The position numbers were made by a program, and so were the translations under genes. This document shows positions 35,513-44,163 of a stretch of DNA of 64,000 nt, in pieces. This DNA is from Alteribacter lacisalsi. GTDB lineage: Bacteria > Bacillota > Bacilli > Bacillales > Salisediminibacteriaceae. Location of the stretch: positions 1,550,001 through 1,614,000 of the forward strand of contig NZ_PDOF01000001.1 in NCBI RefSeq assembly GCF_003226345.1, in the 5' to 3' direction. How positions within the stretch are numbered: the first letter of the stretch is position 1; every line of letters begins with the position of its first letter. The notes below the pieces were generated by a model. That model worked only from the letters and a program-made list of their open reading frames with translations, did not search any database and was not told where the DNA came from.

Positions 35513-36250
35513 TCAAGTCTGATAAACAACAATTGAATCAAAATTACTGTCCTGTTCACAGCCGATCATCTTCGATTTCATCAGCTCGAGTACAGCAAGA
35601 AAGGTTACCACTTTTTGTGTACGGGACTGCTCGTCAAACAAAGATTCAAATGGCACACGTCCATGAACTCCCTCAAGCCGGCTTACAATATGTGTCATTC
35701 TGTCATCGATGGAAATCTCGTCTCTCTGGACAGTTGAATAGACGATTTTTTTCTTCTTTTTACGTGCTGCAATTTTTGAAAAAGCGTCAAGCATGTCGTA
35801 TAGTGACACATCCACTTCAGAAACTTCTTTTTCATCCTCATCGGCCACAGCACTCAGGTTTGCGGCCGGTTTTGAAAAAAGATGGCTTCTTTCCACTTCT
35901 TTTTCCCGCAAATCACCAGCTGCTTCCTTATAGCGTTTGTATTCAATGAGCCGTTTCATCAGATCGTCTCTCGGGTCCTCATCGTCATGAAAGACATCCT
36001 CATCTTCGTAAACCTCTTCCTGCCTTGGTAGAAGCAGGCTGCTTTTCATCTCAAGCAGGGAGGCAGCCATCACCAGATATTCACTGGCAATATCAAGCTG
36101 GAGAACTTTCATCGTATGCACGTAATTCATATACTGGTCCGTGATTTCAGCTACTGGAATATCGTGAAGGTCAAGATCATTTTTCTGTATCAGGTGGAGC
36201 AGAAGATCAAGCGGTCCTTCAAATGCCTGCAGTTTGACGCTGTAATGCAT
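35513..36250 (-). CDS. scpA: Segregation and condensation protein A
   Basis: The start at 36250 (MHYSVKLQAFEGPLDLLLHL) aligns with ScpA of B. subtilis. The 245-residue kleisin has the N-terminal Smc-binding helix bundle, an acidic middle and a C-terminal winged helix (FLAVLELMKSKMIG). It bridges the Smc heads. An upstream ATG at 36286 is possible but lacks a better ribosome site. Confidence 0.93.
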   Translation of the reverse strand: MHYSVKLQAFEGPLDLLLHLIQKNDLDLHDIPVAEITDQYMNYVHTMKVLQLDIASEYLVMAASLLEMKSSLLLPRQEEVYEDEDVFHDDEDPRDDLMKRLIEYKRYKEAAGDLREKEVERSHLFSKPAANLSAVADEDEKEVSEVDVSLYDMLDAFSKIAARKKKKKIVYSTVQRDEISIDDRMTHIVSRLEGVHGRVPFESLFDEQSRTQKVVTFLAVLELMKSKMIGCEQDSNFDSIVVYQT

Positions 36251-36396
36251 GTCTTTTTCACCCAGTTCCTTCATATCTTCAAGCATTATATCACAGGTTT
36301 CACCCTACTGGCTGAGTGTTAAAGAAAAATCATCCTGATAAAAAATGTGTTAAAGTAGAAAACGAGATCATATGCGGAAACAGGGAGGGATGTTTG

Positions 36397-36918
36397 ATGC
36401 AATATCCGGAGGAATACAAAGAATATCTGGTTTATTTTCAGGCAGAACGAGATCTGTTTGAATGTCACGAGGTAATGGAGGAAAAATGGAAGGAAGACCG
36501 CCAGGATCACTGGCTTGCTCTGATTCAGCTCGCCGTTTCTCTCTATCATCACCGTCAGGGGAATTTCCCGGGGGCTGTACGACTTCTGAAAAAAGTGATT
36601 GTGACTGCTGAACAGAAACCGGCTGTTTTCCGGTCCCTGGGCATTGATACAGACAAATGGCTGAACCTGATGAGAGAAAGGCTTGCCGTACTGAAAAAAA
36701 GAGAAGGCTACACATCCTTTAACCTGCCCTTCTCCGATGCAGGACTTGAACAGGATCTCATGTCCAAAAGCAGGAAAGAAGGCTTTTTGTGGGGCGAACC
36801 TGAAACTGCTGATAATAAAAATCTGGTATATAAACATAAACTGAGAGACCGTTCGGACGTTATCGAAGCCCGCAGAAAGAGCCTCATAAAAAAAAGAAAA
36901 GAAAGGGAGGCCAATTAG
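36397..36918 (+). CDS. ypuF: DUF309 protein (YpuF-like)
   Basis: The 173-residue protein has the DUF309 signature FQAERDLFECHEVMEEKWKE in its first 35 residues, a helical fold of unknown function. It starts at 36397 after GGGAGGG. It is divergent from scpA, in the same relative place as ypuF in B. subtilis. The last 40 residues are strongly basic and overlap a terminator. Confidence 0.85.
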   Translation: MQYPEEYKEYLVYFQAERDLFECHEVMEEKWKEDRQDHWLALIQLAVSLYHHRQGNFPGAVRLLKKVIVTAEQKPAVFRSLGIDTDKWLNLMRERLAVLKKREGYTSFNLPFSDAGLEQDLMSKSRKEGFLWGEPETADNKNLVYKHKLRDRSDVIEARRKSLIKKRKEREAN

Positions 36919-36933
36919 CCTTCCTTTCTTTTT
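36897..36933 (+). terminator. Terminator overlapping the end of the DUF309 gene
   Basis: AAGAAAGG-G-AGGC and GCCT-T-CCTTTCTT pair around CAATTA and are followed by TTTTAC. The left arm lies in the last codons of the gene. Confidence 0.82.
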
Positions 36934-36944
36934 ACTATTCCTTA

Positions 36945-37105
36945 GGCTCTGTTAAAGTCTGTTGTTAATTTCACTCACTGCGCTCCCTTTCCGCGGGCAC
37001 CGCTACAGCCTCCTCGGGAACCATGCTTCTTTCTCTGCTCGTCCCTGCGGGGTCTTCAGCCGGCGCTGTTCCGAGCGTCGCGCGTACGCTTCAATCAACA
37101 AGAGA
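36945..37105. repeat. Dispersed intergenic repeat, copy 2 (family A)
   Basis: It shares CTCTGTTAAAGTC, CACTGCGCTCCCTTTCCG, GGGCACCGCTACAGCC and TCCTCGGGAA with the copy at 4958. It fills the gap between two convergent genes; I see no gene in it. Confidence 0.72.
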
Positions 37106-37156
37106 AATATCAACATCAAGCTTTAAAATAGCCTTGCCTTAAAACACGCCCTGCTG

Positions 37157-37510
37157 TCAGGTTTCGGAACCTTCATAACACGACTCAATAAATGCTGTGG
37201 TGGATTTTGTGGCACATAACGTTTCCTTGAGCTCGCTTCCGAGTGCGAGAACCATTTTTCTGCCGATCCCTTCTGCGCGGTAGGACGGGTTGATCGCCAG
37301 ATGATGCAGATAGGCCCGATTCCCGTCCCGCTCGATTCCCATTACGCCGACGATGGTATCCTCTTCTTTCCAGAAAAACAGCTGCCAGTCTGGGTCTTCC
37401 CTGTAATGTTTCATCGTATTCTGGAGCTTTTTCACTTTCTTTTCTCCAGGCATATAGGACAGCAGCCCCATAGCAATTTTTTCACAGTCTTGATGATACG
37501 GAATGATCAT
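37157..37510 (-). CDS. ribT: RibT-like GNAT acetyltransferase
   Basis: The 117-residue protein has the GNAT core (HHLAINPSYRAEGIGRKMV), with the acetyl-CoA loop at RAEGIG. It is the last gene of the rib operon, as in B. subtilis; KIAMGLLSYMPGEKK matches RibT. The substrate is unknown. Confidence 0.88.
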   Translation of the reverse strand: MIIPYHQDCEKIAMGLLSYMPGEKKVKKLQNTMKHYREDPDWQLFFWKEEDTIVGVMGIERDGNRAYLHHLAINPSYRAEGIGRKMVLALGSELKETLCATKSTTAFIESCYEGSET

Positions 37511-37527
37511 AAAGTTCCCTTCTTTTC

Positions 37528-37998
37528 TTACTGGTCAAGTGTTTTAGCAAGGCTGGCCATTTCAATGGCTGCGACAGCTACCTCGCCGCCTTTGTTCCCT
37601 GCTTTGGTTCCGGCACGCTCGATTGCCTGCTCAATGGTTTCTGTCGTGAGGACACCGAAGATAACCGGAATGCCGCTGGACATCGCTGCTGCCGATACAC
37701 CTTTGGCCGCCTCTGAGCAGACATAATCAAAGTGAGGTGTCGAACCTCTAATAACTGTACCAAGGGTCACCACCGCATCGTACTTGCCGGATTCGGCCAT
37801 TTTTTTTGCGATCAGAGGAATTTCAAATGCTCCCGGTACCCACGCAAGATCAACATCATCCTCGTTAACCCCGTGGCGTCTGAGAGCGTCCTGGGCTCCC
37901 CCCACAAGCTTACCTGTAATAAATTCGTTAAACCTCGCTGCAACAATCCCTACTTTCAGTCCTGTCCCTACAAGTTGTCCTTCATATACGTTTCCCAT
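37528..37998 (-). CDS. ribH: 6,7-dimethyl-8-ribityllumazine synthase
   Basis: The start at 37998 ([19 protein letters not shown]) follows GGGAGG. The 156-residue protein has [17 protein letters not shown] and [14 protein letters not shown], the active-site segments that join the pyrimidine amine with 3,4-dihydroxy-2-butanone 4-phosphate. It forms icosahedral shells around riboflavin synthase in bacilli. Confidence 0.96.
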   Translation of the reverse strand: MGNVYEGQLVGTGLKVGIVAARFNEFITGKLVGGAQDALRRHGVNEDDVDLAWVPGAFEIPLIAKKMAESGKYDAVVTLGTVIRGSTPHFDYVCSEAAKGVSAAAMSSGIPVIFGVLTTETIEQAIERAGTKAGNKGGEVAVAAIEMASLAKTLDQ

Positions 37999-38058
37999 TC
38001 CTGATTCCTCCCTGAAATGTATTTTCATCTGTTTTAGTATGAATTATTTCTGCATGTA

Positions 38059-39258
38059 CTAAAAGTGAAGCATATGGCCGAGCTTGTCTTTTTTCGCCTT
38101 CAGATATCGTTCGTTTGCTTTTTTATGAGGAAGCTGCAGCGGTACCCGGTCTGTTACTTCCAGATCGTAGCCTTTGAGCCCCGTTATTTTTCTCGGGTTG
38201 TTCGTAAGAAGTCTCATCTTGCTTACACCGATATCCCTGAGGATCTGAGCACCGATTCCATAGTCCCGCAGATCAGGAGCAAATCCGAGCTTCGTGTTCG
38301 CCTCGACAGTATCAAGACCTTCTTCCTGGAGCTTATAGGCTCTCATTTTATTCAGCAGACCAATACCGCGGCCCTCCTGACGCATGTAGAGGAGCACACC
38401 TTCTCCAGCCTCTTCGATCTGTTCGAGTGCAGCATGGAGCTGAGGGCCGCAGTCGCAGCGGTTGGAACCGAAAACGTCTCCGGTGAGACACTCGGAATGC
38501 ACACGGACGAGAGTCGGTTTTTCCGGGTTAATCTCCCCCTTGACCAGAGCCACGTGCTCTTTACCGTCCACTACGTTGGAGTAGCCGATCGCCTTGAAGT
38601 CACCGAATTCGGTAGGCAGTGTAATCTCCACTTCCTTTTTAACAAGCTGATCCTTTCTGTTCCGGTACTGAATCAGATCCTTGATTGTAATCATTTTAAG
38701 GTCGTGCTCATCTGCAATTTTTCTCAGGTCCGGCACTCTTGCCATTGAACCGTCTTCTTTTATAATTTCGCAGATGACTCCAGCAGGAGCCGAACCGCAC
38801 AGACGGGCGAGGTCTACTGCAGCCTCTGTATGGCCGGCTCTTCTGAGAACACCTCCGTCCTTGGCAATAAGCGGGAAGATATGACCCGGCTTTTTAAAAT
38901 CCGTTCCTTTTGCGTTTGGATCAATCAGGGCACGAACCGTATCGGCACGCTCATGAGCGGAAATTCCCGTTGTGGTTGATTCATGATCGATACTGACAGT
39001 AAAAGCAGTTCCGTGGGGATCCGTGTTGTGATCAACCATCGGTACAAGGTTCAGTTCTGCAGCGCGTTCCCGGGTAATCGGTGTACAGACGAGCCCGCGG
39101 CCGTGTGTGATCATAAAATTAATCACTTCAGGTGTTGTTTTATCTGCAAGAGCAACAAAGTCCCCTTCGTTTTCCCGGTCTTCGTCGTCACAGACGATAA
39201 CCATTTTCCCCTGCATAAGTTCGTAGATTGCTTCTTCAATCCGGTCAAATTGGATCAT
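38059..39258 (-). CDS. ribBA: Bifunctional 3,4-dihydroxy-2-butanone 4-phosphate synthase / GTP cyclohydrolase II
   Basis: I prefer the ATG at 39258, 9 nt after AGGAAGG, over the GTG at 39267. Residues 1-200 are RibB ([23 protein letters not shown]) and 200-399 are RibA with its zinc cysteines (C in [17 protein letters not shown]) and RQEGRGIGL. The two halves make the two substrates that enter riboflavin synthesis from ribulose 5-phosphate and GTP. Confidence 0.96.
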   Translation of the reverse strand: MIQFDRIEEAIYELMQGKMVIVCDDEDRENEGDFVALADKTTPEVINFMITHGRGLVCTPITRERAAELNLVPMVDHNTDPHGTAFTVSIDHESTTTGISAHERADTVRALIDPNAKGTDFKKPGHIFPLIAKDGGVLRRAGHTEAAVDLARLCGSAPAGVICEIIKEDGSMARVPDLRKIADEHDLKMITIKDLIQYRNRKDQLVKKEVEITLPTEFGDFKAIGYSNVVDGKEHVALVKGEINPEKPTLVRVHSECLTGDVFGSNRCDCGPQLHAALEQIEEAGEGVLLYMRQEGRGIGLLNKMRAYKLQEEGLDTVEANTKLGFAPDLRDYGIGAQILRDIGVSKMRLLTNNPRKITGLKGYDLEVTDRVPLQLPHKKANERYLKAKKDKLGHMLHF

Positions 39259-39287
39259 GTCATTCACGACCTTCCTGCTCGATTTTT

Positions 39288-39941
39288 TTAAAATCCGTGT
39301 TCTTTCAGAAAAGATTCGGTCAATTTGTCCGATACATCCCCATCTGCCGGAAGACGATGAAACAGAAACTGTTCAATGTACTTCGCCAGCATATCCGTTT
39401 CTATATTCACGATATCCCCAGGGCCTCTGGAGCCGATGATTGTCTCCTCGATCGTGTGGGGGATAATTGAAATCGTAAACGTACCGTCTGACGTTCCAAA
39501 GATCGTCAGGCTTGTTCCGTCTACCGCAACCGATCCCTTAAGCATCATATATTTATGAAGTTCCCCGCTCACCTGGATGTCATAATAGACAGCGTTTGCT
39601 TCTTTTCGCTTTGAGACAATCGTACCGGTGCCGTCAACGTGACCTGTTACAAAATGCCCCCCGAAGCGTCCGCCGGCAGCCATCGCCCGTTCAAGGTTCA
39701 CATAGGAGCCGTTTTTTAACAGCTTAAGGCTCGTGGCACGAACCGTTTCCGGCATCAGATCAACTGAAAATGTCCGGTCTGTAAACGAAGTAACGGTGAG
39801 GCAAACCCCGTTAACCGCAATACTGTCCCCAAGTTTAACATCTGTCAGAATTCCCGGGGCTTCAATGACCATCACGATTGCTTCTCCGGTTTCCCGAATC
39901 GATTTAACTGTACCCTTTTCTTCAATAATTCCGGTAAACAT
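39288..39941 (-). CDS. ribE: Riboflavin synthase alpha subunit
   Basis: The 217-residue protein starts [10 protein letters not shown], the invariant N-terminus of riboflavin synthase, and has two lumazine-binding repeats with VNGVCLTV and VDGTSLT-type motifs. It dismutates two lumazines to riboflavin. Start follows GGGAGGAGAACC; it overlaps the 3' end of ribD by 20 bp. Confidence 0.96.
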   Translation of the reverse strand: MFTGIIEEKGTVKSIRETGEAIVMVIEAPGILTDVKLGDSIAVNGVCLTVTSFTDRTFSVDLMPETVRATSLKLLKNGSYVNLERAMAAGGRFGGHFVTGHVDGTGTIVSKRKEANAVYYDIQVSGELHKYMMLKGSVAVDGTSLTIFGTSDGTFTISIIPHTIEETIIGSRGPGDIVNIETDMLAKYIEQFLFHRLPADGDVSDKLTESFLKEHGF

Positions 39942-41028
39942 GGTTCTCCTCCCTCACAGCGGTAATTTTCAGGTCGTCGCCGATGGTTTCTGTCGTTTTG
40001 ATCGTAAGTTTCGCGGTATCCTCGAGCCGACCGATCCCGAGACCCGAAAAGGATGACCTTGCTTCTTTGCCGCCAATCAGGATCGGCGCGAGGTAAACAA
40101 TTATCTGGTTGAACAGGCCGGATCTTAAAAAGCTGTCGTTCACCGACCCGCCTCCCTCTACGAGAAGAGAACGAATTCCGGATTCCCCAAGAAGCTCCAG
40201 CAATGGTTCGATAAGAACCGCATCCCCGGCCAGCGTCATCACCTCAGCCCCCGCCGCTTCAAGCGCGGCTTTTTTTTCTTTATTACCGTTTTCCCCTGTA
40301 ATGATCCACACCGGTGCCTGTCTGTCGTGCAGCATGCCGGCGTCTGCAGGTGTACGGAGATGGTTGTCAAGAATGATCCTAACGGGATTTTTCCCGCCGC
40401 CTGGGAGTCTGACCGTAAGGGAAGGGTTATCTGCAATAACAGTATTTACACCTACTAAAATAGCGTCGTGCGTATGTCTTAGTCTGTGCACATCCTCCCT
40501 TGCCTTTTCACCGGTAATCCATTTGCTTTCACCTTTGTGCGTGGCAATTTTCCCGTCCAGGCTTGATGCGGTTTTCAATGTGACGTATGGGGTACGGCTT
40601 GTGACCGAATGAAAAAACATCCGGTTCAGTTCAAGAGCTTCCTCTTCACAAACTCCTTCCTCTACCTCGATCCCAGCTGCTTTCAGCATGCGGATGCCAC
40701 GGCCGGAAACCCGTTCATCCGGATCTTTAGCGCCAATAACCACTTTGGCTACCCCAGCCTCAATGAGGGCTTTGGCACAAGGCGGTGTCCGGCCGAAATG
40801 GGCACATGGCTCAAGTGTTACATACATAACCGCGCCGCCGGCTTTTTTTCCCGCCATGGAGAGGGCATGTCGTTCAGCATGAGGTTCTCCTGCTTTTAAA
40901 TGGGCACCCATTCCGATAATTTCATTATTTTTTACAAGAACGGCCCCCACAGCCGGATTGGGAGACGTCTGTCCAAGCGTCGGACGGGCAAGGCCGAGGG
41001 CCATTTTCATATAGGTTTCGTCATTCAC
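39922..41028 (-). CDS. ribD: Bifunctional riboflavin deaminase-reductase
   Basis: The GTG at 41028 is the likely start: AGGAGG lies 8 nt before it and inside the longer ATG frame (41052). The 368-residue protein has the zinc deaminase motifs HAERHA and LEPCAHFGRTPPC (first 145 residues) and a dihydrofolate reductase-like reductase domain. It is the first gene of the operon and directly under the FMN riboswitch. Confidence 0.95.
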   Translation of the reverse strand: MNDETYMKMALGLARPTLGQTSPNPAVGAVLVKNNEIIGMGAHLKAGEPHAERHALSMAGKKAGGAVMYVTLEPCAHFGRTPPCAKALIEAGVAKVVIGAKDPDERVSGRGIRMLKAAGIEVEEGVCEEEALELNRMFFHSVTSRTPYVTLKTASSLDGKIATHKGESKWITGEKAREDVHRLRHTHDAILVGVNTVIADNPSLTVRLPGGGKNPVRIILDNHLRTPADAGMLHDRQAPVWIITGENGNKEKKAALEAAGAEVMTLAGDAVLIEPLLELLGESGIRSLLVEGGGSVNDSFLRSGLFNQIIVYLAPILIGGKEARSSFSGLGIGRLEDTAKLTIKTTETIGDDLKITAVREENHVYRNY

Positions 41029-41079
41029 ATCGTTTGCCTCCTGTATGCTCATATATGCGGAAGGTCGTTTTTTTCACAT

Positions 41080-41107
41080 AAAAAAACCTGAAGAGCGTCT
41101 CTTCAGG
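41080..41107 (-). terminator. Terminator of the FMN riboswitch
   Basis: On the minus strand CCTGAAGAG and CTCTTCAGG form a perfect 9-bp stem with a 3-nt loop followed by TTTTTTT, 50 bp before the ribD start. Confidence 0.93.
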
Positions 41108-41230
41108 CAAAATAAACAATGGCTAATAAACCGGAGGATGGTGTACAAAAAGACACACTGGCCGAATTACAGTTCCAGTACGAAAAATAAACATACTGGT
41201 TTCCTGTTCGGATTCCGGTTTTTTCCACTG

Positions 41231-41379
41231 TTTCTTCTCCCATCCAGACTATACTGTCGGCCCCGGTCTTTCACCGGATCCACCGTTTCCGTATTGCTCA
41301 GCTGGAAACGGGTCACGGGCTTAAAATGAAATAATCATTTATCACCGCCGGTTGGGAATTTCACCCTGCCCCGAAGAAA
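41231..41379 (-). ncRNA. FMN riboswitch (RFN element)
   Basis: The minus strand shows CTTCGGGGCAGGGTGAAATT, CCCAACCGGCGGTGAT, AGCCCGTGA, CCGGTGAAAGACCGGGG and CCGACAGTATAGTCTGGATG, the conserved RFN segments in order, closed by TTTCTTC with GAAGAAA. FMN binding should favour the terminator at 41080-41107 and stop ribDEBAHT transcription. Confidence 0.97.
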
Positions 41380-41514
41380 CATATGATGATGAAGTTTTGT
41401 ATAGTATATCACAAAAATGTATAAGTGGGTCGAATTTCGCCTCAGATTTTTGAAAGCGCTTCCCGCTCGTGCTCTGCCGCATACTCGCCACACACACTTC
41501 ACTCTGTTTCGAAA

Positions 41515-41655
41515 AGCTGTATTTGGAAAGATTGTTGTTTTATTGCGCTGCAGGCGGACGCTTTCCGCGGGCAACGCCTCAGCCTCCTCAGGAAAATCAC
41601 CCTCCGGGGTCTTCAACTGTTGCTTTTCCAGCTGGAGTCGCCGCCTTCCGCTCCA
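41515..41655. repeat. Dispersed intergenic repeat, fullest copy (family B)
   Basis: It reads GGAAAGATTGTTGTTTTATT, then GCTGCAGGCGGACGCTTTCC, GCGGGCAACGCC, CAGCCTCCTCAGGAAAATCA and CCCTCCGGGGTCTTCA. The same blocks occur at 54869 and partly at 31008 and 9877. The surrounding 41380-41801 stretch otherwise holds only a further GC-rich remnant (about 41700-41780, CTCCTGCGGCAACGCCGC); overlapping frames have no ribosome sites and are not genes. Confidence 0.78.
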
Positions 41656-41801
41656 TATTTAATTAATAAGTATACCTCTTAGTCAGTAAACCTATATTAT
41701 GCGAAGCTGACGCCAGCAGCGCGACTCCTGCGGCAACGCCGCAAAAACAAACGGACGGCGTGAAGCGAAGCTTCTGTACAGTCAATTTATAACACAATAG
41801 A

Positions 41802-41828
41802 AAAGACGGCCATTCCAGGCCGCCTTTC
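41802..41828 (-). terminator. Terminator of ppiB
   Basis: AAGGCGGCC and GGCCGTCTT pair around TGGAAT on the minus strand, followed by TTCTATTG. Confidence 0.75.
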
Positions 41829-41838
41829 GTAGACATGA

Positions 41839-42276
41839 TTATACTTCGTCAAACACACGCACTTCCTGCATAACATCGCCTGCTTTGATGTCGAGTACTG
41901 CGTCTATTCCTTCTGTTACCTGGCCGAAAACCGTGTGAACACCGTCAAGGTGCGGCTGAGGTTCGTGAACGATAAAGAATTGGCTGCTGCCCGTATCTTT
42001 ACCTGCATGAGCCATTGAAAGCGTTCCCTGAACGTGCTTGTGCGGATTTCCCTCTGTTTCACATTTGATTGTGTTTTTGCTGCCGCCTGTTCCGTTTCCA
42101 ATTGGGCAGCCGCCCTGTGCAACGAACCCTGGAATAACACGGTGGAAAGTAAGACCATCATAAAACCCTTCATTAGCAAGCTTTTCAAAGTTTTCAACAG
42201 TACCTGGAGCTGCTTCAGGGTAAAACTCAAGTTCAAGTTTGCTGCCGTTATCAAGTACAATAGTTCCTTTTTTCAT
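41839..42276 (-). CDS. ppiB: Cyclophilin-type peptidyl-prolyl cis-trans isomerase
   Basis: The start at 42276 ([20 protein letters not shown]) has AGGAGG 9 nt upstream. The 145-residue cytoplasmic cyclophilin carries [13 protein letters not shown] and SQFFIV, with the catalytic Arg in FHR. It helps folding by proline isomerisation. Upstream in-frame ATGs lack ribosome sites. Confidence 0.95.
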   Translation of the reverse strand: MKKGTIVLDNGSKLELEFYPEAAPGTVENFEKLANEGFYDGLTFHRVIPGFVAQGGCPIGNGTGGSKNTIKCETEGNPHKHVQGTLSMAHAGKDTGSSQFFIVHEPQPHLDGVHTVFGQVTEGIDAVLDIKAGDVMQEVRVFDEV

Positions 42277-42344
42277 ATCAATCATCCTCCTGTTATTCAT
42301 CATAGACATTATGTAACGCACGATCTATTTTACATCATAAAGCG

Positions 42345-42398
42345 GTAAAAAAGAAAGAAGCAGACCCGCTGATCCGGAAATCATCCGGAAAGCGGGCC
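42345..42398 (-). terminator. Terminator of lysA
   Basis: CCCGCT-TT-CCGGA and TCCGG-ATC-AGCGGG form a long hairpin on the minus strand, followed by T-rich sequence. Confidence 0.65.
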
Positions 42399-42408
42399 AT
42401 TATCTCCA

Positions 42409-43740
42409 TTATGATTTTGTCTCCTGCACCTGCGCTCCAATTTGTTTTAAGGAACGATCAAGACTTGTCATGTTTTCGTAGGTTTCCCGTTGAATTACAC
42501 ACTGGTCCTCACCATGTCTGATAAACACTACAGGCGGACGTGCGATACGGTTGTAATTGTTAGCCATTGAATACCCATAGGCACCAGTGGAAGTAACGGC
42601 CAGAACATCACCTTGATTGAGCTCAGGCACGGTTAAATCCCATATGAGCATATCACCAGATTCACAGCATTTCCCTGCAATCGAAACCGTTTCTGTTCTG
42701 TCCTGATCTGCTTTATTGGCAGCCACGGCCTCATATTTTGCCTGGTAAAGAGCCGGACGCAGATTGTCGGTCATGCCGCCGTCAACAGAAATATAGTCTC
42801 TCACACCGGGAATGGATTTGCGCGAACCCACCGTATACAGGGTTGTGCCTGCCTCGCCTACAAGGGCTCTTCCCGGTTCAATCCAAATTTCAGGTACAGG
42901 GAACTTTCTTGCTGACGCTTCCTCTTTCACGGCGTTTACCATGGCTTTCACGTAGCTCTGAAGGGGAAGCGGCTCATCGTCCTCGTTATACCGGATGCCG
43001 AATCCGCCTCCGAGATTGACAACTTCAGGTACAAAGCCGGCAGCCGCCCGCCATTGGTCGAGGTGCCCGAACACTTCACGTACAGCAGACACAAACCCTG
43101 TCGTTTCAAAGATCTGAGATCCGATGTGACAGTGCACACCGAGAAGATTCAGACGAGAATGGTCTTGCACCTGAACAATGGCATCCTCTGCCTGGCCGCT
43201 CGTAATATCAAAACCGAATTTTGAATCCTCCTGACCGGTACTGATATATTCATGGGTGTGTGCTTCCACACCAGGCGTAATTCTGAGCAATACATTCATG
43301 TCCGTATCAAGAGCATCAGTTATTGCCATCAGCCAGGTCAGCTCATTAAAATTATCTACTACAAAACAGCCAATTCCGGCCTTTACGGCCATCTCAATTT
43401 CATCAGGCGTTTTGTTGTTACCGTGAAAATGAATCCGGTGAGGTGGAAATTCTGCCTTTAAAGCTGTATAAAGCTCTCCTCCTGAAACCACGTCCAGGCT
43501 GAGGCCGAGTTCATCCATCAGTTCGATAATAGCGATACAGCTGAATGCTTTACTGGCATAGGCGACCTGATAGCCGACTCCCTCCTCTTCGAATGCCTGT
43601 TTAAATGCTTCAGCACGGCTGCAGATATCCTCCATATCGTAGACGTAAAGCGGTGTTCCATACTTTTCGGCAAGGCGGGTTGTATCTGCTCCGTTTATTT
43701 CCAAGTGGCCATGTTCATTTATGCGATGATTGTTTTTCAT
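42409..43740 (-). CDS. lysA: Diaminopimelate decarboxylase
   Basis: The ATG at 43740 follows GAGGAGAG; upstream in-frame codons run into the riboswitch terminator. The 443-residue PLP enzyme has the Schiff-base lysine K64 in YASKAFS, HCHIGSQI, NLGGGFGI and CCESGD. It makes L-lysine from meso-diaminopimelate, the last step of the pathway. Expression is likely controlled by the upstream lysine riboswitch. Confidence 0.96.
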   Translation of the reverse strand: MKNNHRINEHGHLEINGADTTRLAEKYGTPLYVYDMEDICSRAEAFKQAFEEEGVGYQVAYASKAFSCIAIIELMDELGLSLDVVSGGELYTALKAEFPPHRIHFHGNNKTPDEIEMAVKAGIGCFVVDNFNELTWLMAITDALDTDMNVLLRITPGVEAHTHEYISTGQEDSKFGFDITSGQAEDAIVQVQDHSRLNLLGVHCHIGSQIFETTGFVSAVREVFGHLDQWRAAAGFVPEVVNLGGGFGIRYNEDDEPLPLQSYVKAMVNAVKEEASARKFPVPEIWIEPGRALVGEAGTTLYTVGSRKSIPGVRDYISVDGGMTDNLRPALYQAKYEAVAANKADQDRTETVSIAGKCCESGDMLIWDLTVPELNQGDVLAVTSTGAYGYSMANNYNRIARPPVVFIRHGEDQCVIQRETYENMTSLDRSLKQIGAQVQETKS

Positions 43741-43827
43741 CAATTTTCTCTCCTCATTTTGTCCGGTCTCGGACGAAGAAGGCTCCAGAACTCCATTGTC
43801 TGGAAGCATCTTTACAGAAAGCCAAAT

Positions 43828-43861
43828 AAAAAAAGGCAATTAATGCACAGCACTAATTACC
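43828..43861 (-). terminator. Riboswitch-controlled terminator before lysA
   Basis: On the minus strand GGTAATTAGTGC and GCATTAATTGCC pair (with G-U pairs) around TGT, followed by TTTTTTT. Confidence 0.9.
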
Positions 43862-43872
43862 TTTGACGAATC

Positions 43873-44070
43873 TGCATGATTGCTCTTCATCATCCGGATA
43901 GTGCTCCACTGCTTTAAAGCAGTGACAGTACAGTGCATGTTCTGCACTGCCCCAGAAAAATCCGGCGGAGACGGAATTTTTCTTCGGCAAATTGACCTTT
44001 CGGCCGCCTTCACCGTGCTCCTGCACTCAGACGGACTACTCATTCGCATTGCTCCTCTACCTCATGACGT
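43873..44070 (-). ncRNA. Lysine riboswitch (L-box)
   Basis: The minus strand shows GAGGTAGAGGAGC, ATGAGTAGTCCG, GGTGAAGGCGGCCGAAAGG, TTTTTCTGGGGCAGTGC and ACTATCCGGATGATG, the ordered L-box elements. It precedes a terminator and lysA, so lysine should lower lysA transcription. Ends are approximate. Confidence 0.9.
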
Positions 44071-44128
44071 ACATGAGAATGATTTAGTTGTTAGAAAAAA
44101 CCTTACCACAGACCGGTAGGGATTTCAA

Positions 44129-44158
44129 TAAAAAAGCTGCCCCGGATGACGGGACAGC
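44129..44158 (-). terminator. Terminator of the canonical spoVA operon
   Basis: GCTG-T-CCCG and CGGG-G-CAGC pair around the loop on the minus strand, followed by TTTTTTATT. Confidence 0.88.
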
Positions 44159-44163
44159 ACCAT

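Noticed and set aside
41417-41682. Overlapping short frames in the ppiB-ribD gap
   Set aside because: They run through a dispersed repeat, overlap each other in different frames and have no ribosome sites; similar frames appear wherever the repeat occurs.
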